Assembly: GCA_963838235.1 (NCBI GenBank) | Contig: CAWIQJ010000006.1 | Coordinates: forward strand, 434,001-498,000 | Length of the DNA: 64,000 bases | Reading direction: 5' to 3' | From: JAFECT01 sp963838235 | GTDB lineage: Bacteria; Pseudomonadota; Alphaproteobacteria; Caulobacterales; Caulobacteraceae | In this document: positions 44,226 to 57,100 of the stretch, one piece after another | Layout of the letters: every line of letters starts with the position of its first letter | Position numbering within the stretch: position 1 is the first letter of the stretch | The notes under the pieces: model-generated | Told to the model about the DNA's origin: nothing | Seen by the model: the letters and a program-made list of their open reading frames with translations, nothing else | Database searches by the model: none | Made by a program: the position numbers and the translations under genes

Positions 44226-46361
44226 ATGGGTAGTTTGAAGGGTCTGTTTTGCGGGGCGGCGCTGGCCGCGCTCATGGTCGCCGCGCCGCACGCCCGGGCC
44301 GCCGACGCCGGCTTCACCATGGAGCAGGCGCTGAGCTACCCCTATCCGCTGGAGATGGCCTCGGCCGAACATGGCGACCGGGTCGCCTGGGTGCGCGACT
44401 ACAAGGGCGTGCGCAACGTCTGGATCGCCGACGGCCCCGACTTCGTCGGCCGCCAGCTGACCCACTACACCGCCGATGACGGCCAGGAGATTACCCAGAT
44501 CACCTTCTCGCCGGACGGGTCGCAGATGGTGTTCGTGCGCGGCGGCGACCACGACGAGAACTGGCCGGCCGCCGGCAACCTCGATCCCGATCCCGATTCC
44601 TCTCCGATCCAACCCAAGGTCACCATTTGGGGCGTGAGCCTCAGCGACGGGGCGCTGACCAAGATCGCCGAGGGCGACGCGCCGGTGATTTCATCCAAGG
44701 GCCAGCTCGCCTATCTGGTGAATGATCAGGTCTGGACCACCACCCTGGACGGCAAGGGCAAGCCGGAATCGCTGTTCTTCGACCGCGGGCGTGACAGCGA
44801 CCTGCAGTGGTCGCCGGACGGGTCGCGTCTGGCCTTCGTGTCCGAGCGCGGCGATCACGCCTTCATCGGCGTCTATACGGCGAAGGACAAACCGCTCGCC
44901 TATCTCGCGCCCAGCACCAACATCGACGAGTCGCCGCGCTGGTCGAAGGACGGAACGCGCATCGCCTTCACCCGCCGTCGCGGCATCGGCGGACCGCCCC
45001 AGCCGCTGTTGAAGGAAACGCCGGAGCCCTGGTCGATCTGGGTGGCGGACGCTTCGAGCGGCGACGGTCACAAGACCTGGCAGAGCCCGGACACGCCGCA
45101 CGGCTCCTATCCGGGGACTGCGGGCGGCGCGAACCTGAACTGGACGGCGGGCGACCGTCTGGTGTTCACCGCCGAACTCGACAACTGGCCGCACCTCTAT
45201 TCCGTGCCGGCCGCCGGCGGCGACCCGACCTTGCTGACGCCCGGCGCCTTCATGGTCGAGCATGTCGCCGAGAGCCGCGACGGCAAATACATGGTCTATG
45301 ACGCCAACACCGGCACGACGCCGGACGATCTCGAGCGGCGTCACCTGTTCCGCGTGCCGGTCGATCGCGCCGCGCCCGAACCGCTCACCGGCGGGACCAC
45401 GCTGGAGTGGTCGCCGTTCATGGCGTCGAACGATCGGGTGGCCTTCATCGGCAACGACGGGCGTCATCCGCCGCAGGCCGAGATCGTCGGTCTCGACGGC
45501 AAAGGCCTGCGCAACATCAGCGCCAATGATACGCCCGCGGGCTATCCCTGGCAGGACTTCATCATCCCCAAGGCGGTGACCTATACCGCGCCCGATGGCG
45601 TGGTGGTGCACGCCGATCTGTTCCAGCGCCCCGGCGGCGGCGACAAGCCGGCGGTGATCTTCGTGCACGGCGGGCCGCCGCGGCAGATGATGCTGGGCTG
45701 GCACTACATGGATTACTATTCGAACGGTTACGCGGTGAACCAGTACCTCGCCGCGCATGGGTTCACGGTGCTGGCGGTGAACTATCGCCTCGGCATCGGC
45801 TACGGCCGCGACTTCCAGCATCCCGCCGACGGGGGCCCGCGCGGATCGTCCGAGTACCAGGACGTGCTCGCCGGCGCGCACTATCTGCAGCGCCTGCCGG
45901 GCGTCGATTCGAAGCGCATCGGCATCTGGGGCGGGTCGTACGGCGGCCTGCTGACCGCCCTGGCGCTGGCGCGCAACTCCGATACCTTCAAGGCCGGGGT
46001 GGATTTCCACGGCGTGCACGACTGGTCGGAGACCATCGGACCGCACCTGCCCGACGTGGCGCACCGCTACGAAAAGGGCGACCACGACGCGGCGATGGCC
46101 ACCGCCTGGGCGTCATCGCCCGACGCCGACGTGGCGAAGTGGACCTCGCCGGTGCTGCTGATCCAGGGCGACGACGACCGCAATGTGAACTTCCACGAAA
46201 CCGTCGATCTCGCGCGCCGCCTCGAAGCCCAGCACACCTATTTCGAGGAGATGGTCATCCCCAACGAGATCCACGGCTTCCTGCGCTACGACTCCTGGCT
46301 CCGTGCCGACAGCGCAACCGCGGCGTTCCTGGCGAAGGAGCTGAAGCCGGCGGGAAACTGA
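44226..46361 (+). CDS. S9 family prolyl-oligopeptidase-like peptidase
   Basis: This is a 711-residue exported peptidase with signal MGSLKGLFCGAALAALMVAAPHARA. Beta-propeller blades with FSPDG and WSPDG motifs occupy about residues 60-440. The hydrolase domain shows IFVHGGPPRQM, the nucleophile in GIWGGSYGGLLTALAL, the Asp in QGDDDRNVNFHE and the His in NEIHGFLRYDS. It shares the fold of the peptidase at 38387 but is clearly divergent, so the pair is not a tandem duplicate. The ATG at 44226 starts the signal; a longer frame to 44133 lacks one. The gene is intact. Confidence 0.92.
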   Translation: MGSLKGLFCGAALAALMVAAPHARAADAGFTMEQALSYPYPLEMASAEHGDRVAWVRDYKGVRNVWIADGPDFVGRQLTHYTADDGQEITQITFSPDGSQMVFVRGGDHDENWPAAGNLDPDPDSSPIQPKVTIWGVSLSDGALTKIAEGDAPVISSKGQLAYLVNDQVWTTTLDGKGKPESLFFDRGRDSDLQWSPDGSRLAFVSERGDHAFIGVYTAKDKPLAYLAPSTNIDESPRWSKDGTRIAFTRRRGIGGPPQPLLKETPEPWSIWVADASSGDGHKTWQSPDTPHGSYPGTAGGANLNWTAGDRLVFTAELDNWPHLYSVPAAGGDPTLLTPGAFMVEHVAESRDGKYMVYDANTGTTPDDLERRHLFRVPVDRAAPEPLTGGTTLEWSPFMASNDRVAFIGNDGRHPPQAEIVGLDGKGLRNISANDTPAGYPWQDFIIPKAVTYTAPDGVVVHADLFQRPGGGDKPAVIFVHGGPPRQMMLGWHYMDYYSNGYAVNQYLAAHGFTVLAVNYRLGIGYGRDFQHPADGGPRGSSEYQDVLAGAHYLQRLPGVDSKRIGIWGGSYGGLLTALALARNSDTFKAGVDFHGVHDWSETIGPHLPDVAHRYEKGDHDAAMATAWASSPDADVAKWTSPVLLIQGDDDRNVNFHETVDLARRLEAQHTYFEEMVIPNEIHGFLRYDSWLRADSATAAFLAKELKPAGN

Positions 46362-46365
46362 CGCA

Positions 46366-47958
46366 TCAGGAGACGAGGATATCCTCGCTGAGGGCTTCGA
46401 TGCCCTGGACCTGTGGCATCTGCAGGGTAAGTCGGCCTTTCAGGTGCGGCACGCGGTCGATGTCCATCACGGCGCCGAGCTTGACGAGGTAGAGCAGTTC
46501 TTCCTTGTCGTTCAGAGCGAAATCAGCGAACTGCCGCCTGCCTTCCGCAAAGGCGGCGTCGCTGACCGATTCCTCTGCGAGCTCCCGACACGGGGACGCC
46601 AGACGCCCGGCTTCCAGGCCCGCTCCTTCGCTGAACGGCTGCTTGCGGCGATCGCGGATCAGCGCGGGCAAATGATCGGGATAGCGGTCATAGAGCGCGC
46701 GCAGCGGCGCCTTTCCGCGCGGATGGCCGTCGACGATGTCGATCAGGTCCCGGGCTCCGCAACGCAGGGCGTATTCGATCACGCGCAGATCGAGAAAGGG
46801 CTCGCGCGTTTCCAGTCCGAACGTCATGGCGCAGCGGTCGACGCGCTGCAGGTTCGACCTGTTCATACCCGACAGATATTGCTCGCGCACGAAAGCGCCC
46901 GCGTTTTGGGAGTCGTTGAAGGCGAGCTCTAACGGAAGGTAGCCTGCGAACAGCTCGTCGGCGCCCTCGCCGCACAGCGCGACTCGGAAGCCGTCCGCGT
47001 GAATCGCCCGCGCCAGCACATAGTTGCAGACGCCCGGCCGGATGATGGATGGCTCGAAGGCCTCGGTCGCGACGATGGTCCGGTCGATCAGATCCGACAG
47101 TTCCGCGGGCGACGCCGGCACGGCGACCTTGCTCAGCGACATGTCGTTCAGGTCGGCGTAAGCTGCGGCGTAGGGATAATCGCTCGCCTGTTCATCGCCG
47201 AGGAAATAGGCGGGCGCCTCCGGATGACGCCGCCGCGCGTAGTGCGCCACCAGAGTACTGTCGATGCCGCCGCTGAACATTAGGGCGAAGGGCAAGTCCG
47301 GCGGCGCGCGGCTGAGCACGGCGGCGTCGAGAATTGCATCGAGCGCATCAAGGTCAGGCGCTTGCAAATCGGGTCGCGGGCTGAATGGCGTCTCGTACGG
47401 AGCCAGCACCTGCTTGGTGAACAAATGACCTGGCGGCAATAGCATCACGTCCCCGCTCGGGGACGCGGCGAGCAGGGGGCGTATCTCCGAGCAGAACAGG
47501 AAGCCGCCGTCCGCGGCGATGAGATAGAGCGGCTTCACCCCGAGCGGATCGCGCCCCGCGAGGAAGTCTCCGGTGCGCAGGTCGAAGGCCACGAAGGCGA
47601 ACATGCCCGATAGCTTCGGGAGCGCGCGCGAACCCCAGGTTGCCAGGGCCGAAGCTAGAACCTCGGTGTCTGATTCGGTGCGGAAGCGAACACCGAGGGC
47701 CTCGAGCTCCTGACGCAGCGCCGCGTGATTGTAGATCTCGCCGTTGAACGACACGAGCAGACGGCCGTCGAACGACGCGACGGGCTGGGTTCCGTGCTCG
47801 ATGTCCACGATGCGCAGCCGACGCGTGGCCATGGCGACGCGATCGCGCGGTGTAGCGATGGGGTCGGTGACGTCGCCCCGCTGGAGCAGTCCTGCAATCA
47901 TCGCTTCGACGGCCGACGTCGCGCCGTCCCAGTCGATGGCGACGGCAATGCCGCACAT
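46366..47958 (-). CDS. asnB: Asparagine synthetase (glutamine-hydrolysing)
   Basis: The 530-residue protein begins MCGIAVAIDW with the nucleophilic Cys exposed after Met removal. The class II glutaminase domain (SFNGEIYNHAALR, SDTEVLASAL, GMFAFVAFD, GRDPLGVKPLY) is followed by the ATP-pyrophosphatase motif FSGGIDSTLVAHYA and the synthetase core CGEGADELFAGYLP and ETREPFLD. It could serve general asparagine synthesis or amidation in a surface-polymer pathway; no other biosynthetic gene adjoins it. It ends 5 bp from the convergent S9 peptidase. Confidence 0.93.
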   Translation of the reverse strand: MCGIAVAIDWDGATSAVEAMIAGLLQRGDVTDPIATPRDRVAMATRRLRIVDIEHGTQPVASFDGRLLVSFNGEIYNHAALRQELEALGVRFRTESDTEVLASALATWGSRALPKLSGMFAFVAFDLRTGDFLAGRDPLGVKPLYLIAADGGFLFCSEIRPLLAASPSGDVMLLPPGHLFTKQVLAPYETPFSPRPDLQAPDLDALDAILDAAVLSRAPPDLPFALMFSGGIDSTLVAHYARRRHPEAPAYFLGDEQASDYPYAAAYADLNDMSLSKVAVPASPAELSDLIDRTIVATEAFEPSIIRPGVCNYVLARAIHADGFRVALCGEGADELFAGYLPLELAFNDSQNAGAFVREQYLSGMNRSNLQRVDRCAMTFGLETREPFLDLRVIEYALRCGARDLIDIVDGHPRGKAPLRALYDRYPDHLPALIRDRRKQPFSEGAGLEAGRLASPCRELAEESVSDAAFAEGRRQFADFALNDKEELLYLVKLGAVMDIDRVPHLKGRLTLQMPQVQGIEALSEDILVS

Positions 47959-48091
47959 CTGCGAATCTTCCCAAGGCTTGGAGCGACCCTCGAGGAATCG
48001 TCCTTGTTGGCGACACGGTACCCGAAGCCGCGCTCGCGGTAGGAAGTTATTGCGGCGAATGCGTTCAACGATCCGGGTTCGTTCAGATAAG

Positions 48092-48124
48092 AAAAAAGGG
48101 CGGCCAACCTCAGGCTGGCCGCCC
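48092..48124 (-). terminator. Rho-independent terminator of the giant autotransporter gene
   Basis: A perfect 9-bp stem (gggcggcca at 48098-48106 with tggccgccc at 48116-48124) and a 9-nt loop are followed, on the minus strand, by six T residues (48097-48092). It begins 23 bp after the autotransporter stop codon. Confidence 0.85.
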
Positions 48125-48146
48125 CTGCGAACGTATTGTGCGGGCG

Positions 48147-51100
48147 TCAGAACTTGAACTTGAAGTCCACGCTGCCGTGCTGGCTCGAGGACGCCTTGCC
48201 GAACTCTGAGGTGTAGTCGACGCTGACCGAGAGCGGTCCGCTCCCGAACACGTTCAGGTCCACCGAGGCGACGCCGGCGGCGCCGTTGTACGGCGTCTGG
48301 ATGAACGCCGGCCGCGCGCCCTGGCCCGCGCCGATGAAGCTGATCGGCAGGAACAGGTCGTCGTCACTGGAGAAGCGGCCGCCGACCTTGAAGGTCAGTT
48401 CGGCGCGCTGCTGATCGCCGTCGTAGAGCACCCGTCCGAACGCGACGTCCGGCTGGGCCGCCCAATTGACGTGGGTGTCGCCGTCGCTCTTCATGCCGAT
48501 CCCCGCCAGTCCGGTTTCGGCGAAGCTGCTGGTGCGCAGCAGGGTGGAGGTGACGCCGATCTCCGGTCGCACGAACCACTTGCCCGAGGTGTAGAGCTTG
48601 GATGCGTTGACCTGCGCCTGGACGTAGCCGGTCTGCACGTCGGAGCGGCCGACGCCGGCCTGGAACACGTCGACCTGGCGGGCCATGTCGAGCGCGGTCC
48701 AGCCGCCGGTCACGCCGAAGCCCAGCGCGACACCGTCGGGCGTGCGCCGCTGGAAGCCGAGGCCGACGTCGCCGCCCTGGCCGGACGCGCGGGCGCGCCC
48801 GTTGTTGACCGACAGGGAGGTGATCGTCTCGGCGCCGGCCGACGCGGCCATCGACCACTCGCCGTCGATCGGACGCTGCCAGCCGCCGCGGACGTCGGAG
48901 CCGGTCTGGGTCGAGGCCCAGTAGCCGCCCTCGGCGTTGCCGCGTTCGGAGAACTCGTCGCCCTTCAGCCAGACACACTCCTTGTCGATGGTGGTGGTGG
49001 TGGTCGCCAGGCACCCGAACAGGTCGTCGCTGAAGCTGTTGGCCTCGAGCATCTGGGCGCGCAGCGGCGAGACCAGCGGCTCGGGGTTCAGCTGGTCGAA
49101 CACCGAGGCGTAGAGCGCCTGCTGGCCCGCGGTCATGTTGCCCAGGTAGGCAAGCAACCGTCCGATACCCGCGGAGCCGCCGACATCGACCGCCGAATCC
49201 ATGTGGTGGCCGAGGCGCTGCTCGTTGGGGGTCAGGAACGGCTGACCGAAGTTGGTCTGGATGGTCAGCTGGATCCCGATCGCGTTGGCGATGATCCCGT
49301 AGTCGATCGCGATGGTCGGCGCGATCAGCAGACCGTCGTTGGTGGCCGTACCCTTGGTGGCGAACAGGGTGACCGGATGGTTGTCCTGCAGCCAGGTGAG
49401 GATCACGTTGCCGGTGCCGGCCACGGTGGTGTTGCCGCTGACGTTCACCAGGTCGGAGGGGTAGGGGCCGAAGGCCACGTCGAAGTCGAGGTGGCCGGTC
49501 GAGGTCTGCACGAACGAGCCGGTCAGGTTCACCGTCTCGATGACGCGCGCGCCGTAGAGCAGGTTGTAGCGCGGATCGACCCCGTCGTTGTCGAGGTTGC
49601 CGAAGGTGGCGCCGTTCAGAAGATCGATCGGTACCAGCGGCGCGGAGAGGCCCATCTGGAACTCGCCGCTGTTGGTGAACACGCCCGACGATCCGGCCGA
49701 GGCGTCCTGCAGCGCGATGGTGTGGAACGCGATGAAGGTCGAGCCGAGCTCGTTGTTGAAGGCGTTGACCCCGCCGCCGAGGAAGATGTCGCCGACCACC
49801 AGGCCGGTGTTGTCCACCGTGTCGTTGCCGAAGGTGGTCACGATGGCGTTTCCATCCACCGCCGACAGGGAATTCTCGGTGGTGATCAGGTTGTTGGCGC
49901 CGCCGTCGACATAGATGCCGACGCCGGTTCCCGAGCCGCCGCGGATCATGTCCTCGGCGGTGATGGTGATGTCGCCGCCGCCGAGCGAGCCGGTGCTTTC
50001 GGCGAATATGCCGGTGGAGTTGTTTTCCAGCGCCAGGATCTTGCCGTCGACCTCGAGGTCGATGGTCCCGCCCGCGCCGACGCCGCCGGCGGTGCCGTGG
50101 AAGGCGCCTTCGACATAGCCGCCGCCGCCGCCGATCGACTGGGCGATGATGCCGGTCGAGTCGGCCCCCATCACCATGATGTCGCCGGTCTGGGTGAAGG
50201 AGATGTCGCCGCCGTTGCCGATGCCGCCGCCGCTTAGCGTCACGTCCGGCGGATCGATGCCGATGAACGCCGCGCCGCCGCCGCCGCCGATCGACTGCAG
50301 GAACACGCCGTTCGAGCCGTCGCCGAAGGTGTAGACGCCGCCGTCGTTGCTGAGCGTAATGTTGCCGCCGTCACCGGAGCCGCCGCCCAGGGTCACGTCC
50401 AGCGAGCTCGCGCCGTAGATGCGCGCCTCGCCGCCGCCGCCGCCGACCGACTGGATGAACAGGCCGTTGGCGTGGTCGCCCTCGGTCACCACCCCGCCGC
50501 CGAAGGTGGCGTCGATATTGCCGCCGTTCAGGTTCGAACCGCCGGTCGAGCCGAGGGTGACGTAGACCGCCGTATGGTCCGCGCCGCCGCCGTGCAGGTA
50601 GAGGCTCACGTCGCCGCCGCCGCCGCCGATCGACTGGATGATCTCGCCGGTGGAGAGGACGCCGCCGGTCATGATCATGCCGGAGTGGGTGAAGCTGATG
50701 TTGCCGCCCGCCTCATAGGAGCCGTTCGAGCCGCCCAGGTTGAAGGTGATCGGATCGACGGTCGAGCCGGTCGGCGCATAGATGTCGAACACCGCGCGAC
50801 CGCCGCCGCCGCCGATCGACTGGACCAGCGCGCCGGGCGACGCAGCGCCCGAGGTCACGATCATGCCGGTCTGGTTCGACGTGATGTCGCCTCCGTCGTT
50901 GTGCACGCCGTCGGTCCCGCCGAGCGCGGCCGCGAAGCCCACGCCTGCGACCGCACCGTACGCGGTGCTGTCGGCCGCGTTGCCCATGCTGACGTCGATG
51001 CGCATCGTGCCGCCGCCGCCGCCGATGGATTGCTCGAACATGCCGACGCTGTCGTCGCCGCCCACGCCGATGGTGCCGGTCATGTTGACGACCGCGCCGC

Positions 51101-54100
51101 CGCCGGTGAAGCCGGACGCATTTTCAGCGCCGAGCTGCGCCGTGATCTTCGGATCGGGCACAGGCGTATTGCTGTTCGCTCCGATCGCGGTGAGTTCCGG
51201 CAGGCTGATCAGCTGTGCGAGGCTGAAGTCGATGGTGCCGCCGCCGCCGTTGATGCTCTCCGCGTCGATGGCCTGCGAGCCTTGGCCGAGGACGGTGATG
51301 TCGCCCGACTGGTTGACCGTCACCGCGCCGCCCGCGCCGCCGGAGCCGCCGCCCACGCCGCCGATCAGGGCGGAGAGCGAGTTCGACAGCACCATGCTGA
51401 CCAGGTTCGGATCGAGGCTGAGGCCGACGTTGGCGTTGCCGCCGCCGCCGCCGATGCTGAGCGCCAGGATACCGTCGGCGTTCTTGCCGTTGGTGAAGAT
51501 CTCGCCGGTGTTGGTGACCGTGACCGTGCCGCCGTCGCCGCCGTCGCCGCCGAGGCCGCCGACGGTGATCATCGGCGCATGGATGAGCGAGCTCGCCGAA
51601 TTGCTGATCTGCGCCGAAATCGACGCCGCCAGGCCGCTGTCGCCGCCGCCGCCGCCGATCGATTCCGCCACGATGCCGTGGGCGTAGTCGCCGTAGGTCT
51701 CGATCAGGCCGCCGTTGACCACGGTGACGTTGCCGCCGTTTCCGCCCTGGCCGCCGTTGCCGCCGACGTTCAGCGAGAAGCTCACGCTGTCCTTGCCGGT
51801 GGTCCCCGCGAGCAGGTTGAAGACGTTCGAGCCGTTGCCGCCGCCACCGCCGATCGACTGCGCCAGGATGCCGTAGGCGTTCTGGCCGTGGGTGATGATG
51901 TCGCCGGAGAACTGAACACCCGTGACCGGCTCGTTATAGACAAAGACGTCGCCGCCCGTGCCGCCGACGCCGCCTTCGCCGCCGAGGTTGAAGGTGAAGC
52001 GGTTGTCGGTCTTGGTCCCGTTCGGCTTATTGAGGTCGAGCGAGGCGACCAGGATCACGCCTGCGTTGCCGCCGCCGCCGCCGATCGACTCGGCCTCGAT
52101 ACCGAAGGAATTGGCGCCGTAGGTCTCGATCAGGCCGTTGTTGGTGACCTTGACCACCGCGCCGTCGCCGCCATAGCCGCCCTGGCCGCCGACGTTGATG
52201 TCGACGGAGGTGTTCGACTTGTTGGCCACCGCGGCCAGATCGACCACTGCGCCGCCGACGCCGCCGCCGCCGCCGATCGACTGGGCGCCGATGCCGTAGG
52301 CGCTGCTGCCGCGGGTGACGATGGTTCCGCTGTTGATGACGGTGACGTTGCCCCCGTCCGCGCCGATGCCGCCAATGCCGCCGATGGAGTCGGCGATCGA
52401 GACGTCGGTCTGGTTGTTGCTGGACCCCGCCACGTCGGCTTCGATCTGACGCGCCATGCCGCCCAGACCGCCGCCGCCGCCGATCGACTGGGCCATGACG
52501 CCGTCGGCGTTGTTCCCGGTGGTCGCGATGACCGCGGAGGTGTCGACGTAGACATAGCCCGCAACCGCGCCGGTGCCGCCGGTGCCGCCCAGGCTGACCG
52601 CCACCGAGGTCGCGGTGAGCACGTCCGGATCGGTCGCCGAGCCGGCCTTGCCGCCGCCGCCACCAATCGATTGCGCCAGCACCCCGTCGGCGTATTGCCC
52701 CGAGGTGACGATTGCGTCTTCGACCTTCACCGTAACGTTGCCGCCGGTGGCGCCGTAGCCGCCCATGAGGCCGATGGCCAGGTTGGCTTCGGCCGTGTCG
52801 TCCTTGTTCGAGTTGCTGGTGGTCTGCACGCCGAAGCTGTCGGCGCTGGACGTACCGCCGCCGCCGCCGATCGACTGGGCCAGGATGCCTACCGCGTCCT
52901 TGCCGTAGGTCTCGATGATCCCGTCGGAGTTGACATAGACGTTGCCGGCGGTGCCGCCGGTGCCGCCGTCGCGCCCGATGGTGATATTCACCTGGTTCTT
53001 CGAAAGGATCGCGACGCCGAGGTCGAGGTCGGTGTTGCCGCCGCCGCCGCCGATCGACTCCGCTTCGATGCCGAAGGCGGCCGCGCCGTGGGTGACGATG
53101 TCGCCGGTGTGATTAACGTACACGTTGCCGCCGTCACCGCCGTCGCCGGTGCCGCCGCCGATGGTCAGGGTCACCGCGTTCTGCACCCGGGTCAGGCCCG
53201 CGCCGATGTTGAGGTTGGTGTTGCCGCCGCCGCCGCCGATGGATTGGGCCAGCAGGCCCGTGCTGCCGACGCCGTAGGTGAAGATCCCTTCGTCGTCGTG
53301 CACCGTGACGTTGCCGGCGTTGCCCGCATCGCCCGCGCCGCCGCCTACGTTGATCAACACCGCCGAAGCATTGGTGTTGTTCGCGTTCGACAGACCCAGG
53401 GTGAAGTTCATTCCTGCGTCGCCGCCGCCGCCGGCGATCGACTGCGCCACCAGGCCGTCGGTGCTGTCGCCCTTGGTGACAATCTCGGTCGGGTTCGCCG
53501 TCAGCACGCCGTAGGCGCCCACGTTGTAGCCGCGCACGACGTCCACGTTGCCGGAGTTGCCGCCCGATCCGCCGGTGCCGCCCACGCCGATCAGCATCGG
53601 GCTGCCGGACGGGGTGACCACGCCGGTGGCGTCGATGCCGCCGACGCCGCCGCCGCCGCCGATGGACTGGACCATCACGCCGGCCGAAGCGTTGAACCGC
53701 GACGCCGGATCGGTGGGTCCCGGAATCGTCGTATTGCCCGCCGCCGTGCCGGTGGCGTTCACATAGACGAAGCCGTTGCTGTAGAGCGTCGCATTACCCG
53801 AGTTGGCGCCGTCGCCGCCCGAGCCGCCGACGCCGACCGCGACGCCGATGCCGGTGGTCTTGGAGGTCGCCGCCTGGTCGTTCACGTCGGCCGAGACGTT
53901 CAGCCCGCCTGAGCCGCCGCCGCCGGCGACGCTCTGCACCAGGATGCCGACCGAATCGACGCCGGAGACTTCGACCTGGCCGTATTGGACGGCCGTGACG
54001 TTGCCGCTGATGGCGCCCGGCCCGCCGAAGCCGCCGATGCCGAACACCACGCTGGGCTGGTTGCCCTCGGTGTTGGCGCTGACGCCGCCGGAGATGTCAA

Positions 54101-57100
54101 TGGCGCCGTTGCCGCCGCCGCCGCCAATGGACTGCACCAAGAGGCCGCGCGAGTTCTTGCCGTCGGCGTAGAGGTTGGCGTCGACCGTGGCGTAGACGTT
54201 GCCGCCCGTGCCGCCGCCGCCGCCGCCGCCGCCGATGCCGATGGTCAACGAGCCGTCCATGGACAGGCCGCCCGAGACGTTGATGCCGCCGTTGCCGCCG
54301 CCCTTGCCGACCGACTGGGCGATCACCGCCGAGTTGTTGTCGCCGTTGGCCGCCACGGTGGCGAGCTGCGAGTACTGGCCGACCACGGTCAGGTAGACGT
54401 TGCCTGCGTTGCCGCCCACGCCGCCGAAGCCGCCGATGCCGATGGTCGCCGCGTTCGACGACGAACTCGAATTGTTCTTCGGCGCCAGGTCGAGCTGACC
54501 CGAGACGTTGATGCCGCCGTTGCCGCCGCCGCCGCCGACGGACTCGGCCACGATACCGTTGCCGGTGCCGGTCACGAACACGTTGCCATAGTCGATGAGG
54601 GTGACGTTGCCGCCGGTTCCGCCGTCGCCGCCGAAGCCGCCGATGCCGATGGAAATCCCGCCGTTCGGATTGGTCGTGCTGATCGCCAGGCCGCCGGTGA
54701 CGTTGATGCCGCCGGCGCCGCCCTTGCCGCCGATGCTCTCGGCCGTGACGCCGTCCGACTGGACGCCGTTGGTCTCGGTGACGCCCTGACGGTACAGGTA
54801 AACGTTTCCGCCATTGCCCGCGTTTCCGCCGAAGCCGCCGATGCCGACGCCGACCGTGCCGGAGTCTCCGGTGCTGATCGAGATGTCACCGGTGACGTTC
54901 AGGCCGCCGGTGCCGCCGCCGCCGCCGAGGCTGGCCGCGATCACGCCCGGCGAATAGTCGCCGCGCGTCACCACTGTGCCGACCACGCTGCCGGTCACGT
55001 CGCCGCCGTCGCCGCCCGCGCCGCCGAAGCCGCCGATGCCGAGGCCGATGGCGGTCGCGGTGTTCTTGCCCGAGGTGATCGAGACCGAGCCGGTAACGTC
55101 GAGGCCGCCGTCGCCGCCGCCGCCGCCGACGCTTTCGATCTCCACGCCGAACGAGTGGGCGCCATAGGTGAAGACTTCGCCGGTGACGTTGCCGGTGACG
55201 TTGCCGCCCGTTCCGCCATAACCACCGAAGCCGCCGAGGCCGAAGCCGATGGAGCCGACCGCCCCGCTCGAGAGGCCGATGTCGCCGGTGACATTGAGGC
55301 CGCCGTCGCCGCCGCCGCCGCCTGCGCTCTGGACCAGCACGCCGTGCGAACTGTCGCCGTAGGTGATGACCGTGCCCGACACCGTGCCGTAGACGTTGCC
55401 GCCGCCGCCGCCGCCGGCGCCGAAGCCGCCGATGCCGATGCCGATGTCGCCCGACGTGCCCGTGCCGCCGGCGAGGATCGACGCATCGATGCCGCCGGTG
55501 ACGTTGAGGCCGCCGTCGCCGCCGCCGCCGCCCAGGCTCTGGATGGTGACGCCGAAGGAGTCGTAGCCGTGGGTGACCACCATGCCGTCCACCGTGCCGG
55601 TGACCGCGCCGCCGTCGCCGGCGCCGCCGCCGAAGCCGCCGAGGCCGAACTCGATGTTGCCGGAGTTGCCCTTGGACAGCGAAATGCCGCCGGAGACGTT
55701 GAAGCCGCCGTCGCCGCCGCCGCCGCCAACCGATTGGATCAGCACGGCGTGCGAATCGTCGCCGTCGGTGACCACCTGGCCGGTGACCGAGCCGGTGACG
55801 TTGCCGGCCGAGCCGCCGTCGCCGCCGAAGCCGCCGACGCCGATGCCGATGTTGCCCGCGCCGCTGGAGCCGGTGAAGTTCATGGCGATGCCGCCGGTGA
55901 CGTCGAACCCGCCGTCGCCGCCGCCGCCGCCCATGCTCTGGATCGACACGCCGAAGGAGTTGTCGCCCTTGGTGAACACGTCGCCGGTGACGTTGCCGTA
56001 AACGTAGCCCGCGCTGCCGCCGCTGCCGCCGAAGCCGCCGAGGCCGAAGTCGAGGTTGCCGCTGCCGGCGTTCGACATGGCGACGCCGCCCGAGACGTTG
56101 AAGCCGCCGTCGCCGCCGCCGCCGCCCGCGCTCTGGATCATGATGCCGTGCGCATTGTCGCCGAGGGTGGTGATGTCGCCGGTCACCGTGCCGCTGACGT
56201 TGCCGGCGTTGCCGCCGTCGCCGCCGAAGCCGCCGATGCCGACGCCGATGTTGGCCGTCACGCCGCTGTCGGCGCTCGAGAAGCTCATGCCGCCGGTGAT
56301 GTTAAGCCGCCGTCGCCGCCGCCGCCGCCCATGCTCTGGATCGACACGCCGAACGAGTGTTCCCGTAGGTCAGCACATTGCCGGTCAGGGCGCCGGTGAC
56401 GTTGCCGGCGTCGCCGCCATTGCCGCCGAAGCCGCCGAGACCGAGGTCGACGTTGCCGGCGCTGGCCGTCGACACCGAGATGCCGCCGGTGACGTCGAAG
56501 GCGCCGTCGCCCCCGCCGCCGCCCGCGCTCTGGATCAAGAGGCCGTGTAAATCGTCGCCGAGCGTATAGATGTTGCCGGTGACATCGCCGGTGACGTTGC
56601 CCGCATGGCCGCCGTCGCCGCCGAAGCCGCCGATGCCGATGCCGACGCTGCCCGCGCCGCCGGAGCCCGAGGTGCTGATCTGGATGCCGCCGGTGACATT
56701 GAAGCCGCCGTCGCCGCCGCCGCCGCCCATGCTCTGGATCGACACGCCGAACGAGCTGTTGCCCTCGGTCAGCACGTCGCCGGTGATGTCGCTGTAGACA
56801 TTGCCCGCGTAACCGCCCTTGCCGCCGAAGCCGCCGAGGCCGAACTCGATGTTGCCGGTCGAACCGGTGGAGAAGGACAGGGCTCCGGTGACGTTGAAGG
56901 CGCCGTCGCCGCCGCCGCCGCCCGCGCTCTGGACCATGATGCCGTGCAAGTCGTCGCCGAAGGTGGCGACGTCGCCGGTCACATTGCCGTGCACGTTGGC
57001 TGCATTGCCGCCGTCGCCGCCGAAGCCGCCGATGCCGACGCCGATGTCGCCCGCGCCCGAGGTGCTGTTGACGTCGACCGCGATGGAGCCGGTGACGTTG

